This document shows, piece by piece, positions 16,849 to 24,565 of a DNA stretch of 36,474 nucleotides. The notes beneath the pieces are model-generated. The model searched no databases. It saw only the letters and a program-made list of their open reading frames with translations, and was not told where the DNA came from. A program made the position numbers and the translations under genes. Location: NCBI GenBank assembly GCA_017940955.1, contig JAGAXP010000087.1, positions 1 through 36,474 of the forward strand. The letters are read 5' to 3'. How positions within the stretch are numbered: the stretch's first letter is position 1; every line of letters begins with the position of its first letter. The stretch is from Oribacterium sp. (GTDB taxonomy: Bacteria; Bacillota_A; Clostridia; Lachnospirales; Lachnospiraceae).

Positions 16849-18663
16849 TTAAGCTGCATCGTGTATTACGATTCTGCCTTGTCCATATGGATCCTTGTAC
16901 TCGTCACCAATCTCACCCTTTAATGTATCCGAAATGTAGTCTATCAATATCTGGTTATCCAACTTTTGGTCGTTTTGCACCAATTTACAGCCATCGAAAG
17001 AAGTGATACCGTTTCCGTTTTCCTGAAGAAGGTAATTAATACTTGCCACGGTATAAGATTTGGAAGGGTCTATGGGGTCATCGCCTATTTTTACATTCTT
17101 TACACGCCGTTTTCCATTAAATCCTGTACACATACCGTTATTATCTGACTGAGCACCGCTTGGGATGGAAGCATCAATTTCGTAACTCATACCTGAAACT
17201 TGTAAAAAGCCTCCGTTTTCATCGGGTATTCCCCTGGCGCCCCATTCAAGAACATCGATTATCTGCTGCCCCTTGGCTTCTATCACACAGACAGTATCTC
17301 CAAAGGGATTGACATTTATGATGTCACCGTAGGTTATATCTCCTTTAGAAATCTCGGCCCTTATGCCTCCTCCATTTATAAAGCCAATGTCGGCTCCTGT
17401 CTGATCCCTGTAAGCATCAGCACAGAGATCACCAAGATTTGTTTCGGCACGCCTTACCATTCTTATCGGCTGTCCGTTCTCATCTTTTTCAGTTGGGTCG
17501 TTAACAGTCAGGTCTACTGAGGAGTGGGCAACAACCTGCTTCATAAGTTTATCAGTCTCTGCCATATCCTCATCTATCACTTTTGAAATCCTGTTTTTGA
17601 CACCCAGAAGATCAGGCAGAGAAACACTATTTGTCCAACTCCATACGTTGGTATCAACGATTCCGCCATCTTTTGTGACGTGGCTGTATCCAATGACATT
17701 TAACTTTGTGCCGAGACCAAATCTCGGTACGTCTTTTCCGTCTTTGTCCTTCATGATTACATGCTCTGTATCATGACTATGACCATCAAAACAAACATCT
17801 ATACCGCTTATGTGTGATATCACATCTTTATAGTTCCAGGGATGGTCGCCTTCATTCATTCCGAGATGTCCTACCAGGTAAACATAGGAAGCACCCTGGG
17901 CTCTTACTTCATCTATAGATTTCTGAACTGCTTCATACAGCATATCGCCGGTATCATCCTGCATAAAATCGTAGATATATTCACCCTTGTCATTCTGGAA
18001 ATATTTCGGTGTTGAGTTTGTGATGGTCGTGGGGGTTGTGACGCCCACAAAGCCGATCTTTAAACCACAAACTTCTTTAATGACATAGGGGTCAAATACC
18101 AAATCTCCGTTTTTTCTGAAATTGCAGCTTATCAGAGGGAAATTTGCCATATCAGCTATCTTCATGAACTGATCCATACCGTAATCAAATTCATGATTTC
18201 CAACAACCGCAAAATCATAATTCAGGGAATTCATAAGTTTCACAAGATCCTCACCTTTGGTGAGAGTTCCCACAGCTTCGCCTTGAATGAAATCTCCGTT
18301 ATCTATAAGCATGGTGGTATAGCCTTTATTCTCCAGTTCATCTCTTATATCCTGAAGTCCGACGTACCCGAATCCCTTATCCATGCCGCAGTGAACGTCA
18401 CTTGTGAATAGAAGGACTATTTCTTCGTTCTTTTCTGCGGCTTTTGGATCATCTGATACGTCCTTGGTTTCAGCTGTTGTACCGCCGGCTTCTGTTCCGG
18501 TGGTAGAAGCGGTGGTTTCTGCATCCGTCGGTTTTTCGCTGGAAGTCTCCTTGGGAGTGACTTGTATTTCCGGTATTTGATCCATACAGCCGGTCATAAG
18601 AAGCATGGCTGTTGTTATTGAAATTAAAGCACGTAAAGAACGTTTAAAGCTGGATTTAAACAT
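16849..18663 (-). CDS. 5'-nucleotidase / cyclic phosphodiesterase family lipoprotein
   Basis: 604 residues. Lipobox LMTGC (Cys26) is followed by a Thr/Ser-rich linker to about residue 75. The N-terminal metallophosphatase has D89 and H91 in TSDVHCG, D121/D124 in LIDNGD, GNHEFD (156-160) and FDGHSHDTEH. The C-terminal 5'-nucleotidase domain has NLGDLCADAYR, FINGGGIRAEI and NPFGDTV. It should act outside the cell on nucleotides such as AMP or 2',3'-cyclic nucleotides. It is the first gene of the exopolysaccharide operon, 75 nt before pelD, and its RBS (GAGG) lies directly after an intrinsic terminator. Whether it truly belongs to the Pel function or is a neighbour is not settled. Confidence 0.9.
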   Translation of the reverse strand: MFKSSFKRSLRALISITTAMLLMTGCMDQIPEIQVTPKETSSEKPTDAETTASTTGTEAGGTTAETKDVSDDPKAAEKNEEIVLLFTSDVHCGMDKGFGYVGLQDIRDELENKGYTTMLIDNGDFIQGEAVGTLTKGEDLVKLMNSLNYDFAVVGNHEFDYGMDQFMKIADMANFPLISCNFRKNGDLVFDPYVIKEVCGLKIGFVGVTTPTTITNSTPKYFQNDKGEYIYDFMQDDTGDMLYEAVQKSIDEVRAQGASYVYLVGHLGMNEGDHPWNYKDVISHISGIDVCFDGHSHDTEHVIMKDKDGKDVPRFGLGTKLNVIGYSHVTKDGGIVDTNVWSWTNSVSLPDLLGVKNRISKVIDEDMAETDKLMKQVVAHSSVDLTVNDPTEKDENGQPIRMVRRAETNLGDLCADAYRDQTGADIGFINGGGIRAEISKGDITYGDIINVNPFGDTVCVIEAKGQQIIDVLEWGARGIPDENGGFLQVSGMSYEIDASIPSGAQSDNNGMCTGFNGKRRVKNVKIGDDPIDPSKSYTVASINYLLQENGNGITSFDGCKLVQNDQKLDNQILIDYISDTLKGEIGDEYKDPYGQGRIVIHDAA

Positions 18664-18682
18664 GTATTTTTACCTCGATGTA

Positions 18683-18757
18683 ATTGAAAAAAAAAAGAAA
18701 AAAAATATAAAGCCGAAATGTAGCCTGACTCGCTACATATTTTATCGACTTTATATT
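18683..18757 (-). terminator. Strong intrinsic terminator directly before the exopolysaccharide operon
   Basis: On the minus strand an ATATAAAG/CTTTATAT outer stem and an ATGTAGC/GCTACAT inner stem (7-nt loop, internal asymmetric loop) are followed by a very long U-run (T8, C, T10). The U-run ends about 10 nt before the GAGG ribosome-binding site of the 5'-nucleotidase gene. It can terminate the upstream 335-residue gene or act as an attenuator for the Pel operon. Confidence 0.75.
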
Positions 18758-18941
18758 TGTAATAATAATATTTAATTTTCTTTTTAGAAATTTTACTTCA
18801 AAATCCTCAGGCTGAAAACGGATGGACCAGCCTCTCGCACTTTTATAGGTTGCAGACTGAGATTTTTTTGATTCAGAGCTTTCTTCTGTGGACGCATCTG
18901 TAGTATCGGAAGCCATCAACATCTTCCCTGAACAAAATCTT

Positions 18942-19949
18942 TTATTTGTAGTCCATTACCAGAAACATCGGTTTAACCTGAACAACCTCGTCATATTCCT
19001 TTTGAGAAACAGTAACATCGCTGTTCAGCTTCTTAAGGTCTTCCTTCATTATGGTGAATGCATCACTGATGCTGTCAGCTCTGCCCTCCCTTATGACTCT
19101 GATCATTCTCTCCAGAACAACAGGATGTGCATACTGAGGAGGAACCGGGAAGTCTTTGTTATCCTTCATGGTTTCAGACATGTCATTAAGAGCGTCTGCC
19201 CATTCCTTCTCCGCATAAGCTTTATTGTTTCTTCCTGTGGGAAGTATCCTTGAGGAAATAACGATAAAGATAAAGGAGAAACCAAAAAGTACAAAGTAAA
19301 TGGCCAGGCCCTGTCCTTTGATAAGAGCAAAAATACCAAACAGTGCCGAAGCTATGGAAAGCATCAGGATGGCCAGTGCAACCTTTTGATAGGTTGGGCT
19401 TATGCGTTCGATGACACGCTTCTGTTTAGCAGTTACAGAGAGTTTTGTATACTGCTCAGGATAAGCTTTAACGACTTCCTCTGCCTCCCTCAAAACCTGA
19501 ACTGAGGTTTCCTGTTCAGGAGAAAGTTCCTTCAGGTATCTCTTCCTTTCCTCTTCTTCAGCCATTCTCAGCTTGTATTCGGCTTCCACGCTGTGAAGCG
19601 GCATTTCAGGTCTTATCTTTGAAAGCTCCTGAAGGAACATGTCAACTTCTTCTTCGAACTTGAAATTGCACTGCTTTTCAAGCCCGGTGCCGTACTGAAC
19701 AACGAGGTAAGGCATACTTCCGAAAACACCTTTCCCGGTAAAACCGCCCTTACTCATGGCAACCCTCTTAAAGCATCTGTTTATATCCTTGTAGCTTATG
19801 TAGTAAACCCTGTCCAGAAAGAAACTGTTAAGATACAGTGCCTTCGCTCCGAGTCCGCAGGGACCGATCTTCACGCATTTTGCCTTATCTTCTTTCAGTT
19901 CCTCTTTTGTTAATGTTGTGGTTCCGAGACATTTGGGAGAAAATAACAT
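18942..19949 (-). CDS. Conserved-looking two-TM protein of unknown function
   Basis: 335 residues; I do not recognise a named family with confidence. The first 105 residues are a soluble domain with CVKIGPCGLGAKALYL and DRVYYISYKDI, which may be a PH-like beta fold. Residues about 105-165 are charged and helical (KLRMAEEEERKRYLKEL, probable coiled coil). Two membrane helices follow at about 188-232, then a helical tail of about 100 residues, so both soluble parts probably face the cytoplasm. Start ATG is preceded by GGAGG with a 5-nt spacer. It is transcribed toward the Pel operon but is separated from it by the terminator at 18683-18757. Confidence 0.7.
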   Translation of the reverse strand: MLFSPKCLGTTTLTKEELKEDKAKCVKIGPCGLGAKALYLNSFFLDRVYYISYKDINRCFKRVAMSKGGFTGKGVFGSMPYLVVQYGTGLEKQCNFKFEEEVDMFLQELSKIRPEMPLHSVEAEYKLRMAEEEERKRYLKELSPEQETSVQVLREAEEVVKAYPEQYTKLSVTAKQKRVIERISPTYQKVALAILMLSIASALFGIFALIKGQGLAIYFVLFGFSFIFIVISSRILPTGRNNKAYAEKEWADALNDMSETMKDNKDFPVPPQYAHPVVLERMIRVIREGRADSISDAFTIMKEDLKKLNSDVTVSQKEYDEVVQVKPMFLVMDYK

Positions 19950-20059
19950 ATTGGCCTCCGTATAATATAGAAGTTTATTTTTTGTCCACTATATAAATAC
20001 TCCAAGAATTCTGAGTTTTCACGGATTCTGTAAAAGTATTTGTATATTGGTCTGTTCTT

Positions 20060-20097
20060 ATATTAATAAATCGAGTAGGGGTCATCCCCCTACTCGA
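20060..20097 (-). terminator. Terminator of cstA
   Basis: A perfect 11-bp stem (TCGAGTAGGGG with CCCCTACTCGA) and a 5-nt loop lie about 50 nt after the cstA stop. The minus-strand tail is ATTTATTAATAT, a weak U-run. Confidence 0.7.
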
Positions 20098-20147
20098 AAG
20101 ATATCATCGGTCAAGCTGACATCTGATTATTTAATTGAGCACCTGCT

Positions 20148-21644
20148 TTAAGCGTGAGCTGAGTGAAGATTTACCTTAGGATCATACTTTTTTGCTGCCT
20201 TAAGGAAAAGACCAAGGAAGCATACTGCAACGAGTATTCCGAAGGGATAAGCAAATGCTCTGTTGTTTGTGAATACAGGAATGAGACCTAAGCACTCCGG
20301 AGCCATTGAGAAATATGTTGCGGAAACTGCTGACATGAAAGTTGCAGGAGCTGCACATACCCAATAGTTTCTCTTCTCTTTTACAAGATACATTGCACCT
20401 GACCAGAGAACAAGCATTGCAAGAGTCTGGTTTGTCCAGGAGAAATATCTCCAGATAACAGCATAGCTGAAAAGTCCGAAGGAATTTCCGAATCCAAGAA
20501 AAGCACCGCAGCCGAGAAGAGGTATGCAAAGCTTAAGTCTGTTTGCGTAGGACTTCTGATCGATCTTTAACCAGTCTGAAAGTGTAAGTCTTGCTGAACG
20601 GAATGCTGTATCACCGGAAGTGATAGGACACGCTACAACACCGAGCATAGCGAGGATAACGCCTACATTGCCCATGGTCTTAACGCAGACATCATAGATG
20701 GCTGCCGACTGTCCTGCTGCAAGAGCTTCCTGAAGACCTGTATTGAGACCTCCGTCTGCTGCATAAAGAGAACATCCTGCTGCAGCCCATACGAGAGCGA
20801 TACAGCCTTCGGCTACCATTGCACCGTAGAATACGAAGTGTCCCTGTTTCTCTGACTTAAGACATCTTGCCATAAGAGGTGACTGAGTTGAATGGAAACC
20901 TGAGATGGCACCGCAGGCAACTGTGATGAACATAAATGACCATACAGGAGTTGTCTTAGGATGCATGTTATAGAAATGATCCCAAAGCTCAGGTGTATGG
21001 AAACCATGTAAAGGAAGTCCGATAACTACACCGATTGCCATGATGATAAGGCAGATTCCGAATACAGGGTAAATCTTACCGATTATCTTGTCGATGGAAA
21101 CAAATGTTGCGATGAAGTAATAAGTAAGGATGATGGCAAGCCATACTGCCGTACTCGCAAAAGCTCCTGTAACACCTTTGTTGGCAAGAAGCTGAACGAT
21201 AAGTCCTGCAGGACCTACTGCAAATACAGTACCAACCATTATGAGAAGAACAACTGAAAAACCTCTCATGATGGTCTTCATGGTATTTCCCAGATACTTA
21301 CCTGTAACCTCGGCTATGGAATCACCGTTATTTCTTTCACTGAGCATACCTGAGAAGTAATCATGTACGCCGCCGGCAAAAATAGTACCGAAGGTTATCC
21401 AGAGAAATACTATAGGTCCCCAAAGGGCTCCCTGAAGTGCACCGAAAATAGGACCAAGTCCTGCGATGTTTAAGAGCTGAACCAGGAACAGCTTCCACTG
21501 TGGTAAAACTACATAGTCAACACCATCATTAATGGCGACAGCCGGTGTCTCACGGTCATCAGGACCAAAGGTGTTGTCTACTAACTTACCATAAGTAAAG
21601 TAGCCCGCGATCAGTAAACAGAGACAAAACAAAAAACTGATCAT
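20148..21644 (-). CDS. cstA: CstA-family carbon starvation / pyruvate or peptide transporter
   Basis: 498 residues, nearly all hydrophobic, with many membrane helices. Recognisable CstA segments are NIAGLGPIFGALQGALWG, GGVHDYFSGMLSERN, ISGFHSTQSPLMARC and CPITSGDTAFRSARL. It lacks the long C-terminal extension of E. coli CstA (about 700 residues), as is usual for Firmicute members. The family takes up pyruvate or peptides when carbon is short. Its ATG follows AGGAGG. The promoter carries a near-perfect cre site, and the 130-nt leader carries two inverted repeats, so catabolite control and possibly leader control are expected. Confidence 0.93.
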   Translation of the reverse strand: MISFLFCLCLLIAGYFTYGKLVDNTFGPDDRETPAVAINDGVDYVVLPQWKLFLVQLLNIAGLGPIFGALQGALWGPIVFLWITFGTIFAGGVHDYFSGMLSERNNGDSIAEVTGKYLGNTMKTIMRGFSVVLLIMVGTVFAVGPAGLIVQLLANKGVTGAFASTAVWLAIILTYYFIATFVSIDKIIGKIYPVFGICLIIMAIGVVIGLPLHGFHTPELWDHFYNMHPKTTPVWSFMFITVACGAISGFHSTQSPLMARCLKSEKQGHFVFYGAMVAEGCIALVWAAAGCSLYAADGGLNTGLQEALAAGQSAAIYDVCVKTMGNVGVILAMLGVVACPITSGDTAFRSARLTLSDWLKIDQKSYANRLKLCIPLLGCGAFLGFGNSFGLFSYAVIWRYFSWTNQTLAMLVLWSGAMYLVKEKRNYWVCAAPATFMSAVSATYFSMAPECLGLIPVFTNNRAFAYPFGILVAVCFLGLFLKAAKKYDPKVNLHSAHA

Positions 21645-21667
21645 ACATTACCTCCTGAATTTGGGAA

Positions 21668-21704
21668 CGTCAGTCCATGGAGAATCAGTTCTCCGGGAAC
21701 TGAC
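21668..21704 (-). promoter_or_regulatory. Leader hairpin just upstream of the cstA ribosome-binding site
   Basis: GGAGAA-TCAG-TTCTCC forms a 6-bp stem, extended across an internal loop by TCAGT/ACTGA. It ends about 15 nt before the AGGAGG of cstA and could affect initiation or message stability. Confidence 0.45.
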
Positions 21705-21720
21705 AATACATGTAGATCCG

Positions 21721-21751
21721 ATGATATTTTATTGACCGTATAAAATATCAT
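21721..21751. promoter_or_regulatory. 12-bp perfect inverted repeat in the cstA 5' leader
   Basis: ATGATATTTTAT and ATAAAATATCAT are perfect inverted repeats separated by 7 nt (TGACCGT). They lie about 22-52 nt downstream of the predicted cstA transcription start. This could be a repressor operator or an RNA hairpin. Confidence 0.5.
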
Positions 21752-21779
21752 TGGACCAGTTTATAAAATTTTCATATTT

Positions 21780-21808
21780 ATTTTAGAATTACCGGAAAGC
21801 GTTTTCAA
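21780..21808 (-). promoter_or_regulatory. cstA promoter with overlapping CcpA cre site
   Basis: On the minus strand TTGAAA and TAAAAT are separated by exactly 17 bp, a good sigma-A promoter. The -35 box and spacer contain TGAAAACGCTTTCC (21794-21807), matching the cre consensus TGWAANCGNTNWCA at 13 of 14 positions. A CcpA-type repressor bound there would block RNA polymerase, fitting a carbon-starvation transporter. Confidence 0.75.
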
Positions 21809-21955
21809 TAGATTTTAAGAGTCTTAAGAATATCTGTGAAATGTGTAATAAAAAATATTTTCTATTTGTTCAATTTTTGGGTTGATAAATTCATAACGAC
21901 AAGTAAAACAGTTTAGTGTCATGATTCAAAGAATAATCACCGGGACGGGTCTGTC

Positions 21956-22045
21956 TGGCATACTGAAAAACTTACCGGGAATCATCCCTGACACATTCTT
22001 ATAAGGGTGTCAGGGATGATTCCCGGTAAGTTTTTCAGTATGCCA
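21956..22045. terminator. 39-bp perfect inverted repeat, probable bidirectional terminator
   Basis: Two 39-nt arms are perfectly complementary and separated by a 12-nt loop. The GC-rich inner half (CCGGGAATCATCCCTGACAC) is followed on each strand by TAAGTTTTTC, the layout of a bidirectional intrinsic terminator. Each arm also contains its own GGGA-ATCA-TCCC mini-palindrome. It lies between the EAL gene remnant and the cstA promoter. The 21645-22089 stretch without an intact gene otherwise holds only the cstA leader and promoter. Confidence 0.6.
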
Positions 22046-22089
22046 ATGAAAACTGTCGTATCGGCAGGGGTATCGTTCCTTTTGGTTAA

Positions 22090-22237
22090 CTATTGAGATT
22101 GCTGCATTTTTGTTCTTTTTAAAAAGTGTTTGTTTTCATACATTCTCTTTTCTGCGATTTCAAAGACTTCAGCTACGGTGTCTTCATTATGGAATTTCGC
22201 CATTCCGCAGGCGATGACGGCACATTTTCTTTCCGGA
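22090..22237 (-). pseudogene. Out-of-frame remnant of a GGDEF domain C-terminus
   Basis: In a different frame from the EAL gene, this segment reads CAVIACGMAKFHNED, then AEVFEIAEKRMYENKHFLK and a stop at 22090. That is the usual end of a GGDEF domain (beta strand with GxA, then A-x-x-x-MY-x-x-K). Only about 50 of roughly 160 residues remain. It overlaps and continues past the end of the upstream EAL gene, whose last residues follow a coiled coil where a GGDEF domain would normally begin. The simplest reading is an internal deletion that also shifted the frame. Confidence 0.7.
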
Positions 22238-24464
22238 GTTTTTCATATTTTCCGGATAATCTTTGAAACTCTTTGTTGTGCTTTTCGTCAAGGAATCCGT
22301 TGCGCTGATCTGATGAAGATAGTACGGCAACCATTACAGCCGAAACCTTTGTCACGGGATTCACCGCCACTCTCCAGGCCATGATCTGAATGATCTTTCC
22401 GTCCTTTGTCATGTCATCAAGGATGATTCTCTTTCCATCCTCTGCACATTGAAAAACTGCATTAAGGGAAAGCTCTCCGTTTTTACCTTTAAAATCAGAT
22501 AAATCAAACTCATATTTATTGGCGAAATCCGGGAATAGTTTGTCGGTATAGGCTTTAAAAGAAGTATTGTATTTTATGATCTTTATGTGACCATCCTTGC
22601 ATTCAGTCATGACCATGGGCCAGGTATCAAAATAACTGTCACCGCCGTAAATATCATCTGCTGAAATAGAAAGATTATAAAGATTTACTTTACCAAGCTG
22701 GGTATAATAATCCTCTTCCCTGGGATTTTCAAAACCTATCTGTATTCCTTCTCTGTTTCTTTTAATGATTTCTTCCGGAGGTATCGGCTTGCAGAAATAG
22801 TATCCCTGAAGCATATCGCAGCCGATGTCCTTAAGGAATTCAGCCTGTTTTTTTGTTTCAATTCCTTCGGCGATTGTATCCATTCCAAGTGCCATTGCCA
22901 TTCTGACGATCTCGGTCAGTATGATCTTTGCCCTTTCACCTTCTTCGAGCTGCCTTACAAATTGCATATCTATCTTAATCAGGTCAAAGGGTACCTTCTG
23001 AAGAATCATAGGAGATGAATAACCGCTGCCGTAATCATCCATCCAGACCTTAAATCCCAGTTCCTTAAAACGATTGATTCTATCAATCATGTATTCAATG
23101 TCATCGCCTACGATACTTTCTGTAATCTCTATAACAATTCTGTCTCTAGGAATTCCTGCCTCATCTACACGTTTTCTGACTTCTTCAACGATATCACAGG
23201 TATAAAAATCGGATCTTGACAGGTTTACGGATTGAGGAACCAGATAAAGACCGCAGTCTGCCTGCTCTCTCATTTTTACCAAAATAGAATCTACAACATA
23301 TAGATCGAGCTTAAATATGGTGTTGGATTCTTCGAGAGCAGGTATGAATTCTGCAGGACTAAGGAAGCCCTTTACAGGATCTATCCATCTGGACAGTGCT
23401 TCCTCATGACATACCATGCCATTGGCGGTTCTGATGATGGGTTGATAGTAGACCTTGATCCAACCTTCTTTTATGGCTTTGTCAAGATTCTCTACCACAT
23501 ATTGACGATTCTCAATAGCCGTCATCATTTTTTGGTCAAAAACATACAGCTTTGAAGTAAAGGTATTTTTGCCGGAATCACAGGCCATCTTTGCCCTGTC
23601 ACAGGCAGCACTTATGCTGATGTTCTCATCCTCATAAACATACATACCTATACGAATACGGAGTTTCTTTTCAATATCGATTCCTGCATTACTTGAGACA
23701 AGCTGCTCTGCTGCCGAAAGTCCTTTATCCAGGTTCGTATAGATGCAGAAGTGGTCCGCGCTGAATCTGCTACAGTTTTCATGGGTGAAAATCCCGACCA
23801 GTTTATCTGTGAATTCCTTAAGAACCTTATCGCCCTCTTCCATACCATATTTTTGGTTATATACCTTCATCCCATTGAAATCGGTAAAGAGAATAACAGG
23901 TTTTTTTCCTTTTTCACGGATCCTTTTGCAACCCGCTTCCGCAAGCTCAAAGAAATAAGTCATGGAAGGAAGACCTGTCAGATAGTCATGACTGGTCTGT
24001 GCGATAATGCTTCTTTCTGCTAATTGATTCTTAAAAAGATTCATCATCCAGTCTTTTTCGTTTTTGCCGTCTTCAACATAGGCACCCTGGTCCGTATACC
24101 AGATAAAAGCCAGACGTGTACCGTCTTCCTTGTGAATATGTCTTCCGTAGGCATGGATGATCCTGTATTCTCCATGCGTTTTGGATCTGTAGATCACATC
24201 ATAGGCACCGCCTTCAGTTGCGAAACGATAGGCAGCATCCCCAAGAGTAGCCATGTCATCAGGATGTGTATCACGGTACATGTTGTTATCCATGAGAGCA
24301 TAAACATCTTCTTTTTTCATGCCCTCAAATCCGAACAGGTCAATGAAGCCTTGGGAAAGAATTATGGTAATCACTCTTTTATTTATAAACTGATAAACAG
24401 CGAAGGGAACATGACTGTTCTCCATCAGTTTAAGTTCCTCGTCACAGTATCTGTATTTTTCCAA
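22173..24464 (-). CDS. PAS - degenerate GGDEF - EAL - PAS-like c-di-GMP phosphodiesterase, C-terminally truncated
   Basis: 763 residues. N-terminal PAS domain (about 15-130), GGDEF domain with SADHF in place of GGDEF (about 235-239, so no cyclase activity expected), then an EAL domain (about 320-570) with every signature kept: EALSRW, SVNLSRSDF, IEITES, DDYGSGYSS, IKIDMQFV, AEGIET and LQGYYFCKP. A second PAS-like domain (about 590-725) and a short coiled coil end the protein, whose last 20 residues are frameshifted sequence. It should hydrolyse c-di-GMP to pGpG in the cytoplasm. TTG at 24464 is chosen as start because AGGAGGGG lies 7 nt upstream; a further upstream TTG would place that signal inside the gene. 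Confidence 0.9.
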   Translation of the reverse strand: MEKYRYCDEELKLMENSHVPFAVYQFINKRVITIILSQGFIDLFGFEGMKKEDVYALMDNNMYRDTHPDDMATLGDAAYRFATEGGAYDVIYRSKTHGEYRIIHAYGRHIHKEDGTRLAFIWYTDQGAYVEDGKNEKDWMMNLFKNQLAERSIIAQTSHDYLTGLPSMTYFFELAEAGCKRIREKGKKPVILFTDFNGMKVYNQKYGMEEGDKVLKEFTDKLVGIFTHENCSRFSADHFCIYTNLDKGLSAAEQLVSSNAGIDIEKKLRIRIGMYVYEDENISISAACDRAKMACDSGKNTFTSKLYVFDQKMMTAIENRQYVVENLDKAIKEGWIKVYYQPIIRTANGMVCHEEALSRWIDPVKGFLSPAEFIPALEESNTIFKLDLYVVDSILVKMREQADCGLYLVPQSVNLSRSDFYTCDIVEEVRKRVDEAGIPRDRIVIEITESIVGDDIEYMIDRINRFKELGFKVWMDDYGSGYSSPMILQKVPFDLIKIDMQFVRQLEEGERAKIILTEIVRMAMALGMDTIAEGIETKKQAEFLKDIGCDMLQGYYFCKPIPPEEIIKRNREGIQIGFENPREEDYYTQLGKVNLYNLSISADDIYGGDSYFDTWPMVMTECKDGHIKIIKYNTSFKAYTDKLFPDFANKYEFDLSDFKGKNGELSLNAVFQCAEDGKRIILDDMTKDGKIIQIMAWRVAVNPVTKVSAVMVAVLSSSDQRNGFLDEKHNKEFQRLSGKYEKLRKENVPSSPAEWRNSIMKTP

Positions 24465-24487
24465 TTGAACCCCTCCTGAATTCAATA

Positions 24488-24541
24488 TGCAGGATTAGTT
24501 CTTGTGGTATTACTGTTCTATGAAACAGATTTAATCCTGCA
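24488..24541 (-). promoter_or_regulatory. Nested stem-loop between the STAS-APH gene and the EAL gene
   Basis: GCAGGATTA and TAATCCTGC (9 bp) enclose CTGTT/AACAG (5 bp). No U-run follows on the minus strand, so it is better seen as an mRNA structure or weak terminator just before the RBS of the EAL gene. Confidence 0.4.
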
Positions 24542-24565
24542 AATTATTTAGAGATCATTGTTTTC

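Noticed and set aside
18656..18922. Minus-strand 88-codon ORF between the two-TM protein gene and the 5'-nucleotidase gene
   Set aside because: Its last third is the translated terminator and U-run, and it overlaps the nucleotidase start. The first 50 codons (GWSIRFQPEDFEVKF) look somewhat coding and could be a gene remnant, but no good RBS or family match supports it.
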